Below, piece by piece: positions 34,025-41,632 of a stretch of DNA of 64,000 bases. Position 1 is the stretch's first letter. The number at the start of each line of letters is the position of its first letter. The position numbers were made by a program, and so were the translations under genes. The stretch is taken from the NCBI RefSeq assembly GCF_039592695.1, contig NZ_JBBUTK010000003.1:248001-312000 (forward strand), read 5' to 3'. The notes under the pieces are model-generated. The model did not search any database and was not told where the DNA came from. It saw only the letters and a program-made list of their open reading frames with translations. Source of the stretch: Flagellimonas_A sp039592695. Its GTDB lineage: Bacteria; Bacteroidota; Bacteroidia; Flavobacteriales; Flavobacteriaceae.

Positions 34025-35134
34025 TTAGTTCAATATCGGTTCCCAATCGAAGGATTCCATGATTTCCTTATAGACTACATCGCCTTCGATGATATTTAGT
34101 CCTTCTGCGAGTGATTTATCCGTTTCACATGCTTTTCGCCAACCCTTGTTTGCCAAGTTCAACACATACGGAAGCGTCACATTGGTCAACGCAATGGTGG
34201 ATGTGTAGGGTACGGCCCCGGGCATGTTCGCTACGCAATAATGCACGACATCGTCAATAATATACACAGGGTCTTCATGGGTTGTTGGTTTCGTGGTTTC
34301 CACGCATCCACCTTGATCTACAGCAACATCAACGATAACCGTGCCGGGGCGCATTTCTTTCAACATATCACGGGTAATCAAATTGGGTGCCTTGGCCCCT
34401 TTTAATAAGACTCCACCCACAATCAAATCGTGCGTCTTGATATGCTTTCGGATGCTCAACTCCGTGGAAAAGTCAGTTACCACATGATTCGGCATCACAT
34501 CGTTTACATAACGCAAGCGTTTCATGTTTACATCCATAATGGTTACATGGGCACCCAAACCAGCTGCCATTTTTGCAGCCTGAATGCCTACGGTTCCTGC
34601 ACCCAATATCAACACTTTTCCAGGAGCAACCCCGGGAACACCACCCAACAAAACCCCTCTTCCTTTGGCAGGCTTTTCTAAATATTTGGCCCCTTGCTGA
34701 ATGGCCATCCGTCCCGCCACCTCTGACATTGGGGTCAACAGTGGAAGCGTACCTTCCTCATCCTCAACCGTTTCATACGCAATACAAATGGATTTGCTCT
34801 CAATCATCGCCTTTGTCAACGGTTCGCTCGAAGCAAAATGAAAGTACGTGAAAACAATCTGTCCTTCACGAACCAACGGATATTCTTGGGCGATGGGCTC
34901 TTTGACCTTTACGATCATCTCACTTTTCGCATAAATTTCTTCAATGGTGGGAAGTATTTCAGCTCCCACAGCTTGATAATCCTTATCAAAAAAACCGCTG
35001 CCTTCGCCAGCGGTTGATTGTATGTAAACGGTATGATTGTTTTTTGTGATTTCGTAAACTCCCGTAGGGGTCATACCCACACGGCTTTCATTGTTTTTGA
35101 TTTCTTTGGGCACCCCGATGGTCATAATACTCAT
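34025..35134 (-). CDS. ald: Alanine dehydrogenase
   Basis: The 369-residue protein begins MTIGVPKEIKNNESRVGMTP after a two- or three-residue extension and has the nucleotide-binding VLILGAGTVGIQAAKMAAGLG and the conserved PGAVPYTSTIALTNVTLPY. It interconverts alanine and pyruvate with NAD+/NADH, releasing ammonia. Motifs and length match the Ald/PNT family. The gene is transcribed away from the SemiSWEET gene region and followed by the hairpin cluster. Confidence 0.95.
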   Translation of the reverse strand: MSIMTIGVPKEIKNNESRVGMTPTGVYEITKNNHTVYIQSTAGEGSGFFDKDYQAVGAEILPTIEEIYAKSEMIVKVKEPIAQEYPLVREGQIVFTYFHFASSEPLTKAMIESKSICIAYETVEDEEGTLPLLTPMSEVAGRMAIQQGAKYLEKPAKGRGVLLGGVPGVAPGKVLILGAGTVGIQAAKMAAGLGAHVTIMDVNMKRLRYVNDVMPNHVVTDFSTELSIRKHIKTHDLIVGGVLLKGAKAPNLITRDMLKEMRPGTVIVDVAVDQGGCVETTKPTTHEDPVYIIDDVVHYCVANMPGAVPYTSTIALTNVTLPYVLNLANKGWRKACETDKSLAEGLNIIEGDVVYKEIMESFDWEPILN

Positions 35135-35237
35135 TTTTATGTTGATACTTCAAAAATGGACCAAAATAATCAATTTTGAAACTTAAAATCGATGAAATGT
35201 AGGGGCTACTCTTCAAAATAATGAGTTATTCTTAATA

Positions 35238-35262
35238 AACCCCTCCAATTTTAGGGGGTGTT
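35238..35262. repeat. Dispersed repeat, CCCCT/AGGGG family, third intergenic copy
   Basis: AACCCCTCCAATTTTAGGGGG with flanks forms a hairpin of the same family as at 3653 and 6728. It lies between the ald upstream region and the end of the SemiSWEET gene, where it may act as a terminator of that minus-strand gene. Confidence 0.6.
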
Positions 35263-35270
35263 CTTAAAAA

Positions 35271-35525
35271 TTATTTGAATTTAATTTTGGCTATCAGTAT
35301 TGCTAGGGCTAAAATAATGGTCACTCCATTGGCGATAGCCATACTGAGACTGTTGATGGCAATGCCATAGATGAACCAAAGAATGATACCTATCAAGAAA
35401 ACGAGGTACATGACCAATGAAATATCTTTTGTGGATTTGTATTTCCACGCTTTGTACACCTGAGGAACAAATGCAGAGGTCGTCAAAGCGGCCGCTATAA
35501 GGCCTAAAATTTCGATGGTTGGCAT
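35271..35525 (-). CDS. SemiSWEET-type sugar transporter
   Basis: The start at 35525 (MPTIEILGLIAAALTTSAFV) is chosen over an upstream one because it opens the first helix directly. The 84-residue protein has three membrane helices and one PQ-loop motif, VPQVYKAWKYKSTKDIS, the signature of SemiSWEET half-transporters. These work as dimers to move sugars down their gradient across the inner membrane. It follows leuS on the same strand by a 55-base gap. Confidence 0.88.
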   Translation of the reverse strand: MPTIEILGLIAAALTTSAFVPQVYKAWKYKSTKDISLVMYLVFLIGIILWFIYGIAINSLSMAIANGVTIILALAILIAKIKFK

Positions 35526-35580
35526 AGATTGCGAGTGAAACGAAGCAATCTTCACCAGATTGCTTCACGTTGTTCGCAAT

Positions 35581-38500
35581 TTAGCCAACAATATTCACAA
35601 TCTTACCAGGTACCACAATGACTTTCTTTGGGGTTCTACCCTCTAGATATTTCGCGGTCTGCTCGTGAGCCATGACGGCTTCCTCAATGGCCTCTCTGTC
35701 CATATCGGTCGGAAGCTCCATCTTAAAGCGCATCTTGCCATTAAAGGAAATCGGGTATTCTTTTGTGCTTTCCACCAAATACTTTTCTTCAAATTTCGGG
35801 AAGGGTGCATAGGCAATGGATTCTGAGTGGCCCAGTTTCTCCCACAACTCTTCGGCAATGTGTGGGGCATAAGGGGATACCAAAATGGCCAAAGGCTCCA
35901 AAATTTCTCGACTTGTGCACTTTTGGGCCGTCAGTTCGTTCACACAGATCATAAAAGTTGAGACCGAGGTGTTAAAACTAAAGTTCTCGATGTCTTCCTC
36001 CACCTTTTTGATGGTTTTGTGAAGGGTCTTAAGACTCTCTTTAGTTGGCTCGGAGTCAACACCCCCCTCAAGGGAGGAATACAACTTCCAGAGTTTTTTG
36101 AGGAAGGAATGTACGCCCGTAATGCCTGCGGTGTTCCATGGTTTACTTTGTTCCAAGGGACCCAAAAACATTTCGTACAACCGTAGCGAATCGGCCCCAT
36201 AATCTTCTACGATGTCATCGGGATTCACCACATTGTATTTGGATTTGGACATTTTTTCGACCTCGCGACCCACTTTGTACACCCCCCTTTCTCCCCCCTC
36301 AAGCGGGGAATTTCTATCATAAATGGAGCCATCTTCCAAAATAAAGACTGCATCCTTGTATTCGGGTTGCCATTTTTTAAAGGCTTCAATGTCCAATTCA
36401 TCAGAAGAGTTGACCAAGGAAACATCGGCGTGAAGTTTGTGTATTTCAAATAATAATCCCTCAGAATCTAGATTAAGACTATACTCATTGAAGGAATTCC
36501 AAATTTCTTTTATTTCTGGAAATTTTCCTTTTGCAAAATTTACTTTTCGTTCAATTTTAAAATTCTTTTCAATATAATTTTTAGTTATAAATATGTCAGG
36601 TATTTTTTCTAATAAATCATGAAAAGACTTCCTGTTATCATGTTCGTATTTATTACTAATAATTAGAGATGGTTTTGTTCTGTACACAAAAGCACTCGTT
36701 CCCGTAATCATACCTTGGTTGATCAATTTTTTGGCAAACTCTGGTTTAGGCACATAGCCCTTATCAAACATAAATTTTTGCCAAAAACGGCTGTAGAGCA
36801 AATGCCCTGTAGCGTGTTCGCTTCCGCCAATGTACAGGTCCACGTCTTGCCAATAGGCAATGGCTTCTTGGGAGAAAATCTCCTCGTCATTGTGCGGGTC
36901 CATATAGCGATTGAAGTACTGCGAACTGCCCGCCCAGCCAGGCATGGTGTTGAGTTCGAGGGGGTAAATTCCGTTGTCCTTGTCTGACCCTTCGACTGCG
37001 CTCAGGGTGACAAGGTCATTAGAAACTACTTTGTTGTTTTTTGTATCCCAAGCCCAATGTGTGGCATTGCCCAAGGGTGGTTCACCGGTTTCGGTGGGCA
37101 GATACTTTTCTACTTCAGGAAGTTTTAAAGGCAAATGCTCCTCGTCTAGCATTTGTGGGAGTCCATCTGCGTCATAATACACGGGGAAGGGTTCACCCCA
37201 ATACCGTTGCCGGCTAAAGACCGCATCACGCAATCGGTAATTGATTTTGCCCTTGCCCTGACCGATTTTTTCGAGTTCATCGATGACCTTTCGAATAGCT
37301 TCTTGATAATTCAATCCATTTAAAAAATCGGAATTGGCAATCACCGTGTTCGCCTTATCGGCAAAGGCTTCCTCAGAAATATCGACCCCCTCAAAAATAT
37401 TGGGGATGTCGATGCCAAAATGCTTGGCAAAATCGTAATCACGCTGATCACCACAGGGAACGGACATCACCGCACCCGTGCCATAGCCCGCCAAAACGTA
37501 GTCGCCAATCCATATCGGAATGGGTTCCTTGGTGAATGGATGCTTTGCGTACGCTCCCGTAAACACTCCTGAAATGGTCTTGACATCAGCCATGCGGTCG
37601 CGCTCGGAGCGTTTGGCGGTCGCTTCAACATAGGCTTCAACCTCAGCTTTTTGCTCTGGGGTCGTGATTTTTTCGACCAATTCATGTTCAGGCGCCAAGG
37701 TCATAAATGAGGCCCCAAAAATGGTATCGGGGCGGGTGGTAAATACGGAAATTCTGAATTCTGAATTCTGAATTCTGAATTGAACTTCGGCTCCCTCAGA
37801 ACGGCCAATCCAATTTTCTTGAATGTCCTTGAGCGGTTGGGGCCAATCGATGGTGTCCAAACCATCCAACAGGCGTTGGGCATAGGCCGTGATGCGCATC
37901 ATCCACTGTGTCATTTTTTTACGAATGACGGGGTGGCCACCACGTTCAGAAACCCCGTTCACAATTTCGTCATTGGCGAGCACCGTACCCAAAGCGGGCA
38001 CCCAATTGACCTCGGCATCGGCCAAATAGGTGAGGCGGTATTTCAAGAGTATGCGTTGCTTGTCCGCCTCTGAAAATTGCTTCCACTCTTCGGCGGAGAA
38101 AGTTGGGGTGTCATCGTCACAAGCAGCATTTATTTTGCTGTTTCCCTCTTTTTCAAAACGGGCCACCAAATCTTCAATGGCTTCCGCCTTGTCCGAATCG
38201 TTGTTGTACCACGAATTGAAGAGTTGGATGAAAATCCACTGTGTCCATTTATAATAGTTTGGGTCAGAGGTGCGCACCTCTCGACTCCAATCGAAAGAAA
38301 ATCCGAGTTGGTCCAATTGGCGACGATACGTCTTGATATTTTCTTCCGTCGTAATGGCAGGGTGTTGCCCAGTTTGAATGGCGTACTGTTCCGCAGGAAG
38401 TCCAAAGGAATCATACCCTTGGGGATGCAGTACATTAAAACCCTTGTGCCTTTTGTAACGGGCATAGATGTCACTGGCGATGTACCCCAGTGGATGCCCA

Positions 38501-38646
38501 ACGTGTAAGCCCGCGCCAGAGGGATAGGGGAACATATCCAACACATAGTACTTCGGCTTGTCCGAATCATTTTCAGCTTTGAAGGGTTCCTTTTCTGCCC
38601 ACTTCTTTTGCCATTTTTCTTCTATATCCCTGAAATTGTATTCCAT
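35581..38646 (-). CDS. leuS: Leucyl-tRNA synthetase with several in-frame repeat insertions
   Basis: The 1021-residue class I synthetase has HIGH-type GLHVGHPLGY, the editing motif TTRPDTIFG, the late EKMSKSKYNVVNPDD and the anticodon-binding domain. It is longer than the classical bacterial enzyme of about 860 residues. Much of the excess is in insertions: a 7-bp tandem repeat before the editing motif (residues about 288-301), TLSAVEGS (545-555), an AT-rich block (about 657-735), NSPLEGGERGV (780-791, just before KMSKS) and YSSLEGG (856-863). Three match dispersed intergenic repeats in this window. The gene is essential and the frame is intact, so all insertions are tolerated. Confidence 0.96.
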   Translation of the reverse strand: MEYNFRDIEEKWQKKWAEKEPFKAENDSDKPKYYVLDMFPYPSGAGLHVGHPLGYIASDIYARYKRHKGFNVLHPQGYDSFGLPAEQYAIQTGQHPAITTEENIKTYRRQLDQLGFSFDWSREVRTSDPNYYKWTQWIFIQLFNSWYNNDSDKAEAIEDLVARFEKEGNSKINAACDDDTPTFSAEEWKQFSEADKQRILLKYRLTYLADAEVNWVPALGTVLANDEIVNGVSERGGHPVIRKKMTQWMMRITAYAQRLLDGLDTIDWPQPLKDIQENWIGRSEGAEVQFRIQNSEFRISVFTTRPDTIFGASFMTLAPEHELVEKITTPEQKAEVEAYVEATAKRSERDRMADVKTISGVFTGAYAKHPFTKEPIPIWIGDYVLAGYGTGAVMSVPCGDQRDYDFAKHFGIDIPNIFEGVDISEEAFADKANTVIANSDFLNGLNYQEAIRKVIDELEKIGQGKGKINYRLRDAVFSRQRYWGEPFPVYYDADGLPQMLDEEHLPLKLPEVEKYLPTETGEPPLGNATHWAWDTKNNKVVSNDLVTLSAVEGSDKDNGIYPLELNTMPGWAGSSQYFNRYMDPHNDEEIFSQEAIAYWQDVDLYIGGSEHATGHLLYSRFWQKFMFDKGYVPKPEFAKKLINQGMITGTSAFVYRTKPSLIISNKYEHDNRKSFHDLLEKIPDIFITKNYIEKNFKIERKVNFAKGKFPEIKEIWNSFNEYSLNLDSEGLLFEIHKLHADVSLVNSSDELDIEAFKKWQPEYKDAVFILEDGSIYDRNSPLEGGERGVYKVGREVEKMSKSKYNVVNPDDIVEDYGADSLRLYEMFLGPLEQSKPWNTAGITGVHSFLKKLWKLYSSLEGGVDSEPTKESLKTLHKTIKKVEEDIENFSFNTSVSTFMICVNELTAQKCTSREILEPLAILVSPYAPHIAEELWEKLGHSESIAYAPFPKFEEKYLVESTKEYPISFNGKMRFKMELPTDMDREAIEEAVMAHEQTAKYLEGRTPKKVIVVPGKIVNIVG
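36059..36081 (-). repeat. In-frame CCCCT/AGGGG repeat in leuS, C-terminal copy
   Basis: CACCCCCCTCAAGGGAGGAA on the plus strand encodes YSSLEGGV in the minus-strand leuS frame, at residues about 856-863. It shares its core with the intergenic copies at 3653, 6728 and 35238. Confidence 0.7.
36278..36310 (-). repeat. In-frame CCCCT/AGGGG repeat in leuS, near KMSKS
   Basis: This C-rich palindromic stretch encodes NSPLEGGERGVY in leuS. It ends a few residues before VEKMSKS, the catalytic loop. The core CCCCTCAAGCGGGG matches the family seen at 3667-3680 with one change. Confidence 0.75.
36412..36680 (-). other. AT-rich insertion block within leuS
   Basis: Within the leuS frame this segment is clearly richer in A and T than the flanks. 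It encodes about residues 657-735, rich in K, I, N and F, between the motif GTSAFVYR and the returning LHADVSLVNSSDELD. It occupies the region of the leucine-specific domain. It reads in frame and contains no stop. Confidence 0.65.
36984..37012 (-). repeat. In-frame CGCTCAGGGTGACA repeat in leuS
   Basis: ACCCTTCGACTGCGCTCAGG and the following GTGACA encode VTLSAVEGSD in leuS. The same sequence occurs between genes at 33000-33027 and, inverted with one or two changes, at 39730-39754. Confidence 0.75.
37750..37781 (-). repeat. In-frame 7-bp tandem repeat in leuS
   Basis: Four exact copies of ATTCTGA plus ATT run from about 37750. In the leuS frame they encode FRIQNSEFRI, immediately before the editing motif VFTTRPDTIFG. 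Four seven-base units total 28 bases, so the surrounding bases must restore the frame. Confidence 0.85.
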
Positions 38647-38671
38647 GCCCAGTGCAAATCTTTATAAGGGG

Positions 38672-38679
38672 CAAAAATA
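38672..38679 (-). promoter_or_regulatory. -7 element of leuS
   Basis: The minus strand reads TATTTTTG, a full match to TAnnTTTG, 25 bases before the leuS start. Confidence 0.45.
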
Positions 38680-38801
38680 GGGGTAATCCCCATAAAATCA
38701 GCTATACCGATTCCCAATTCAAAATAGACCGATAAAAAATTTCATTTTCTTTGGCCGATTTCGAATTTAGAATTGGTATTACTTTTCTATTTTTACCGAG
38801 T

Positions 38802-39680
38802 ATGAGCCAGTACATCGAACGATACCAGCGACGACGGTTGATTTCCTCCTATTTTTCAGTGGTTTTGAGCATCGCTTTGGTGTTATTTTTATTGGGCATT
38901 TTGGGGATGTTGGTACTGAACACCAAAAAGCTTGCCGACCATTTTAAGGAACAGATCACCATTTCGGTATTTTTAAAGGATTCTGCCAAACCGGTGGAAA
39001 TCGACCAGTTACAAAAAAGTTTGGTGATGGCCGAATACACCAAATCGGCCACCTATGTGTCAAAAGAGGATGCCGCTGAACAGTACAGCGAGGATATCGG
39101 TGAAAATTTTGAGGAATTTTTGGGGTACAATCCCCTGAAAAACTCCGTGGATATCAATTTAAGGGCCGATTTCGTCTCGCCCCAACAATTGGACAGTATC
39201 GCCACAGAAATCTCGGCAAAAAGTTATGTAGAAGAGGTGAGCTATGACCGACCGTTGATTGCCTTGCTCAACGACAATGTGAAACGAATAAGCCTGTGGA
39301 TTTTGATTGCCAGTGCTGCATTCACCCTGATCGCCGTGTTGCTCATCAACAGTTCCATACGATTGTCCATCTATTCCAAACGATTCATTATCAAGACTAT
39401 GCAGATGGTCGGGGCAACCAAAACCTTTATACGAAAACCATTTATCGCCACCAATATCAAGCTGGGCATGCTCGGGGCATTGCTCGCATTGATTGCACTG
39501 ACAGTGCTGCTGTTTTATGTGGACAAGAATTTTCCTGAGCTCAACCTCTTTCAAGATGTGGTGCTGTTGGTCAGTCTTTTTTTGGGGGTGTTCATTTTGG
39601 GCATTGTCATCTCATGGGTCAGCACCCATTTTGCCACGCAACGGTTTCTCAATCTTCGAACGGATGATTTGTACTACTAA
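38802..39680 (+). CDS. ftsX: Cell division protein FtsX
   Basis: The start at 38802 (MSQYIERYQRRRLISSYFSV) matches flavobacterial FtsX proteins; an in-frame start at 38751 would add 17 unlikely residues. The 292-residue protein has one N-terminal helix, a periplasmic domain (about 60-160) and three C-terminal helices with MQMVGATKTFIRKPF. With FtsE it controls peptidoglycan hydrolases at division. FtsE is not adjacent. It begins the conserved ftsX-DUF3098-uppP-truB block. Confidence 0.93.
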   Translation: MSQYIERYQRRRLISSYFSVVLSIALVLFLLGILGMLVLNTKKLADHFKEQITISVFLKDSAKPVEIDQLQKSLVMAEYTKSATYVSKEDAAEQYSEDIGENFEEFLGYNPLKNSVDINLRADFVSPQQLDSIATEISAKSYVEEVSYDRPLIALLNDNVKRISLWILIASAAFTLIAVLLINSSIRLSIYSKRFIIKTMQMVGATKTFIRKPFIATNIKLGMLGALLALIALTVLLFYVDKNFPELNLFQDVVLLVSLFLGVFILGIVISWVSTHFATQRFLNLRTDDLYY

Positions 39681-39729
39681 AAGTAAAGTGTTGGAATTTG
39701 TTGTACGGCCATATCAAGAACACAATAAG

Positions 39730-39754
39730 CTGTCATCCTGAGCGGAGTCGAAGG
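39730..39754. repeat. Dispersed repeat, CGCTCAGGGTGACA family, inverted copy
   Basis: TGTCATCCTGAGCGGAGTCG with flanks is the reverse complement of the family found at 33000 and in leuS, with a few changes. It lies between ftsX and the DUF3098 gene, directly upstream of a -7 element. Confidence 0.7.
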
Positions 39755-39763
39755 AAACTTTGC

Positions 39764-39771
39764 TAAATTTG
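39764..39771 (+). promoter_or_regulatory. -7 element with start codon four bases downstream
   Basis: TAAATTTG matches TAnnTTTG and ends four bases before the ATG at 39776, the same spacing as at 19699 and 29966. Confidence 0.5.
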
Positions 39772-39775
39772 CGCC

Positions 39776-40045
39776 ATGAGCAAAAAGAACAAGCAGTCCC
39801 AAAAGCCAAAGCAAAAACGAGAGTTTATCTTTCAAAAGAAAAATTATACGTTTCTTTTTATCGGTTTGGCCTTTATCATTTTGGGGTTCATTTTGATGAG
39901 CGGTGGGGGCAGTGACGACCCCAATGTGTTCAATCCCGACATCTACAACTTTAGAAGAATTCGCTTGGCGCCCACCTTGGTGTTGATTGGTTTGGGCATT
40001 CAGATTTACGCCATTTTGTTGAATCCGAACAAAAAGAAAGATTAG
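39776..40045 (+). CDS. DUF3098 small membrane protein
   Basis: The 89-residue protein begins with a very basic stretch (MSKKNKQSQKPKQKREF) and has two membrane helices around a short loop (SGGGSDDPNVFNPDIYNFRR), the DUF3098 plan. In Bacteroidota it is almost always between ftsX and uppP, so a role at the division site or in cell-wall lipid recycling is likely but unproven. It ends one base before the uppP start. Confidence 0.9.
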   Translation: MSKKNKQSQKPKQKREFIFQKKNYTFLFIGLAFIILGFILMSGGGSDDPNVFNPDIYNFRRIRLAPTLVLIGLGIQIYAILLNPNKKKD

Positions 40046-40046
40046 G

Positions 40047-40841
40047 TTGGATATTATTGACGCCATCATTTTGGGCATCATTCAGGGCCTCACCGAATTT
40101 TTGCCGGTTTCCTCCAGTGGTCATTTAGAATTGGGCAAGGCCATTCTCGGTTCTGAAGCCCTGCCTGAAGAGAGCCTGCTTTTTACCGTTGTGCTCCATT
40201 TTGCCACGGCTTTGAGTACCTTGGTGGTGTTTCGGAAGGATGTCCTCCAAATTCTGAAAGGACTGTTCCAGTTCAAATGGAATGAAGAAACGCAATTCTC
40301 ACTAAAGATTATTATCTCGATGATTCCAGCGGCTTTGGTCGGCTTTTTTCTTCAAGATTATATGGAAGTCTTTTTTGACGGTGCCATCATCATTGTTGGC
40401 ATTATGCTCATCATTACTGCCATTTTGCTTTATTTGGCCGATATGGCCAGAACCACTCAAAAAGGGGTTTCGTACCGCGGTGCCTTTATCATTGGCATGG
40501 CCCAAATGGTCGCCATGCTGCCGGGTATCTCTAGAAGTGGGGCCACAATTTCAGCTGCCGTATTGTTGGGCGTTGACAAGTCAAAATCTGCACGGTTTTC
40601 ATTTTTGATGGTCGTTCCTTTGATTCTAGGGAAAGTGGCCAAGGATATTTTAAGCGGAGAAATCAATTTTCAGGGCGATGATACCATGGCCATGGGGGCG
40701 GGTTTTATCGCCGCCTTTATCGCTGGACTTGCTGCCTGTACCTGGATGATCAAATTGGTGCGCCAGAGCAAGCTGACCTATTTTGCTATCTATTGTTTTA
40801 TCATCGGGCTGATTGCCATTGCCTGGAGCATTTGGGGATAA
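40047..40841 (+). CDS. uppP: Undecaprenyl-diphosphatase
   Basis: The 264-residue protein starts at a TTG (MDIIDAIILGIIQGLTEFLP), one base after the DUF3098 stop. The catalytic motifs are GIIQGLTEFLPVSSSGHL and LPGISRSGATISAAVLLG, with around eight membrane helices. It removes a phosphate from undecaprenyl diphosphate so that the lipid carrier can be reused in wall and O-antigen synthesis. Start codon choice and tight spacing imply translational coupling. Confidence 0.95.
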   Translation: MDIIDAIILGIIQGLTEFLPVSSSGHLELGKAILGSEALPEESLLFTVVLHFATALSTLVVFRKDVLQILKGLFQFKWNEETQFSLKIIISMIPAALVGFFLQDYMEVFFDGAIIIVGIMLIITAILLYLADMARTTQKGVSYRGAFIIGMAQMVAMLPGISRSGATISAAVLLGVDKSKSARFSFLMVVPLILGKVAKDILSGEINFQGDDTMAMGAGFIAAFIAGLAACTWMIKLVRQSKLTYFAIYCFIIGLIAIAWSIWG

Positions 40842-40858
40842 ATTAGTAGCTTACCGAG

Positions 40859-41566
40859 ATGATTACCCAAACAAAAGAAGCGTTTCTCGAAGGCCAAGTA
40901 CTGCTTATTGACAAACCCCATGAATGGAGCTCTTTTCAAGCGCTCAACAAAATCAAGTGGGCCATTCGAAAGAAATTTGATTTGAACAAAAAGTTCAAAA
41001 TTGGTCATGCGGGCACGTTGGATCCACTGGCCACGGGGCTTTTGATCATCTGTACCGGCAAATTCACCAAAAGGATTCCTGAATTGCAGGGGCAGCCCAA
41101 AGAATATACGGGCACGTTTCACTTGGGGGCCACCACCCCTTCCTATGATCTGGAAACTGAAATCGATGCCACTTTTCCGACAGACCACATCAACAAAAAA
41201 TTGGTTGAAGAAACAGCACAAAAATTCTTGGGTAAGGTAGAACAAATACCCCCTGTTTTTTCCGCTCTTAAAAAGGATGGTAAACGCTTGTATGAACTTG
41301 CACGTGAAGGTAAAACAGTAGAGGTGAAATCGAGAACCATCGAAATCTCAGCATTTGAAATCACCCGATTCGAACTGCCTGAAGTGGATTTTAGGGTCGT
41401 CTGCAGTAAGGGCACCTACATACGTTCATTGGCACATGATTTTGGAAAATCACTGAATTCAGGTGCTTATTTATCGGCCCTCAGAAGAACCAAAATAGGT
41501 AGTTACAACGTAGATAATGCTGTAACTCCCCACGTGTTTAACGAAAAATTGATGGAAACTGGCTAA
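40859..41566 (+). CDS. truB: tRNA pseudouridine-55 synthase
   Basis: The 235-residue protein has the catalytic aspartate motif KIGHAGTLDPLATGLL and the later GTYIRSLAHDFGKSL. It makes pseudouridine 55 in the T-loop of tRNAs. It is shorter than E. coli TruB (314) because it lacks most of the C-terminal PUA domain, as is usual in Bacteroidota. It follows uppP by 17 bases. Confidence 0.95.
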   Translation: MITQTKEAFLEGQVLLIDKPHEWSSFQALNKIKWAIRKKFDLNKKFKIGHAGTLDPLATGLLIICTGKFTKRIPELQGQPKEYTGTFHLGATTPSYDLETEIDATFPTDHINKKLVEETAQKFLGKVEQIPPVFSALKKDGKRLYELAREGKTVEVKSRTIEISAFEITRFELPEVDFRVVCSKGTYIRSLAHDFGKSLNSGAYLSALRRTKIGSYNVDNAVTPHVFNEKLMETG

Positions 41567-41632
41567 GTTTTTGTGGGATTTCCAGTATGGGAACACAAAA
41601 TATTTTTCCAAATTTGGGGTTATTATAGCACT

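Noticed and set aside
37750..37781. Short tandem repeat considered as a CRISPR or phase-variable switch
   Set aside because: Units are seven bases without spacers, and the array is inside an essential gene, so neither a CRISPR array nor an on/off switch is likely.
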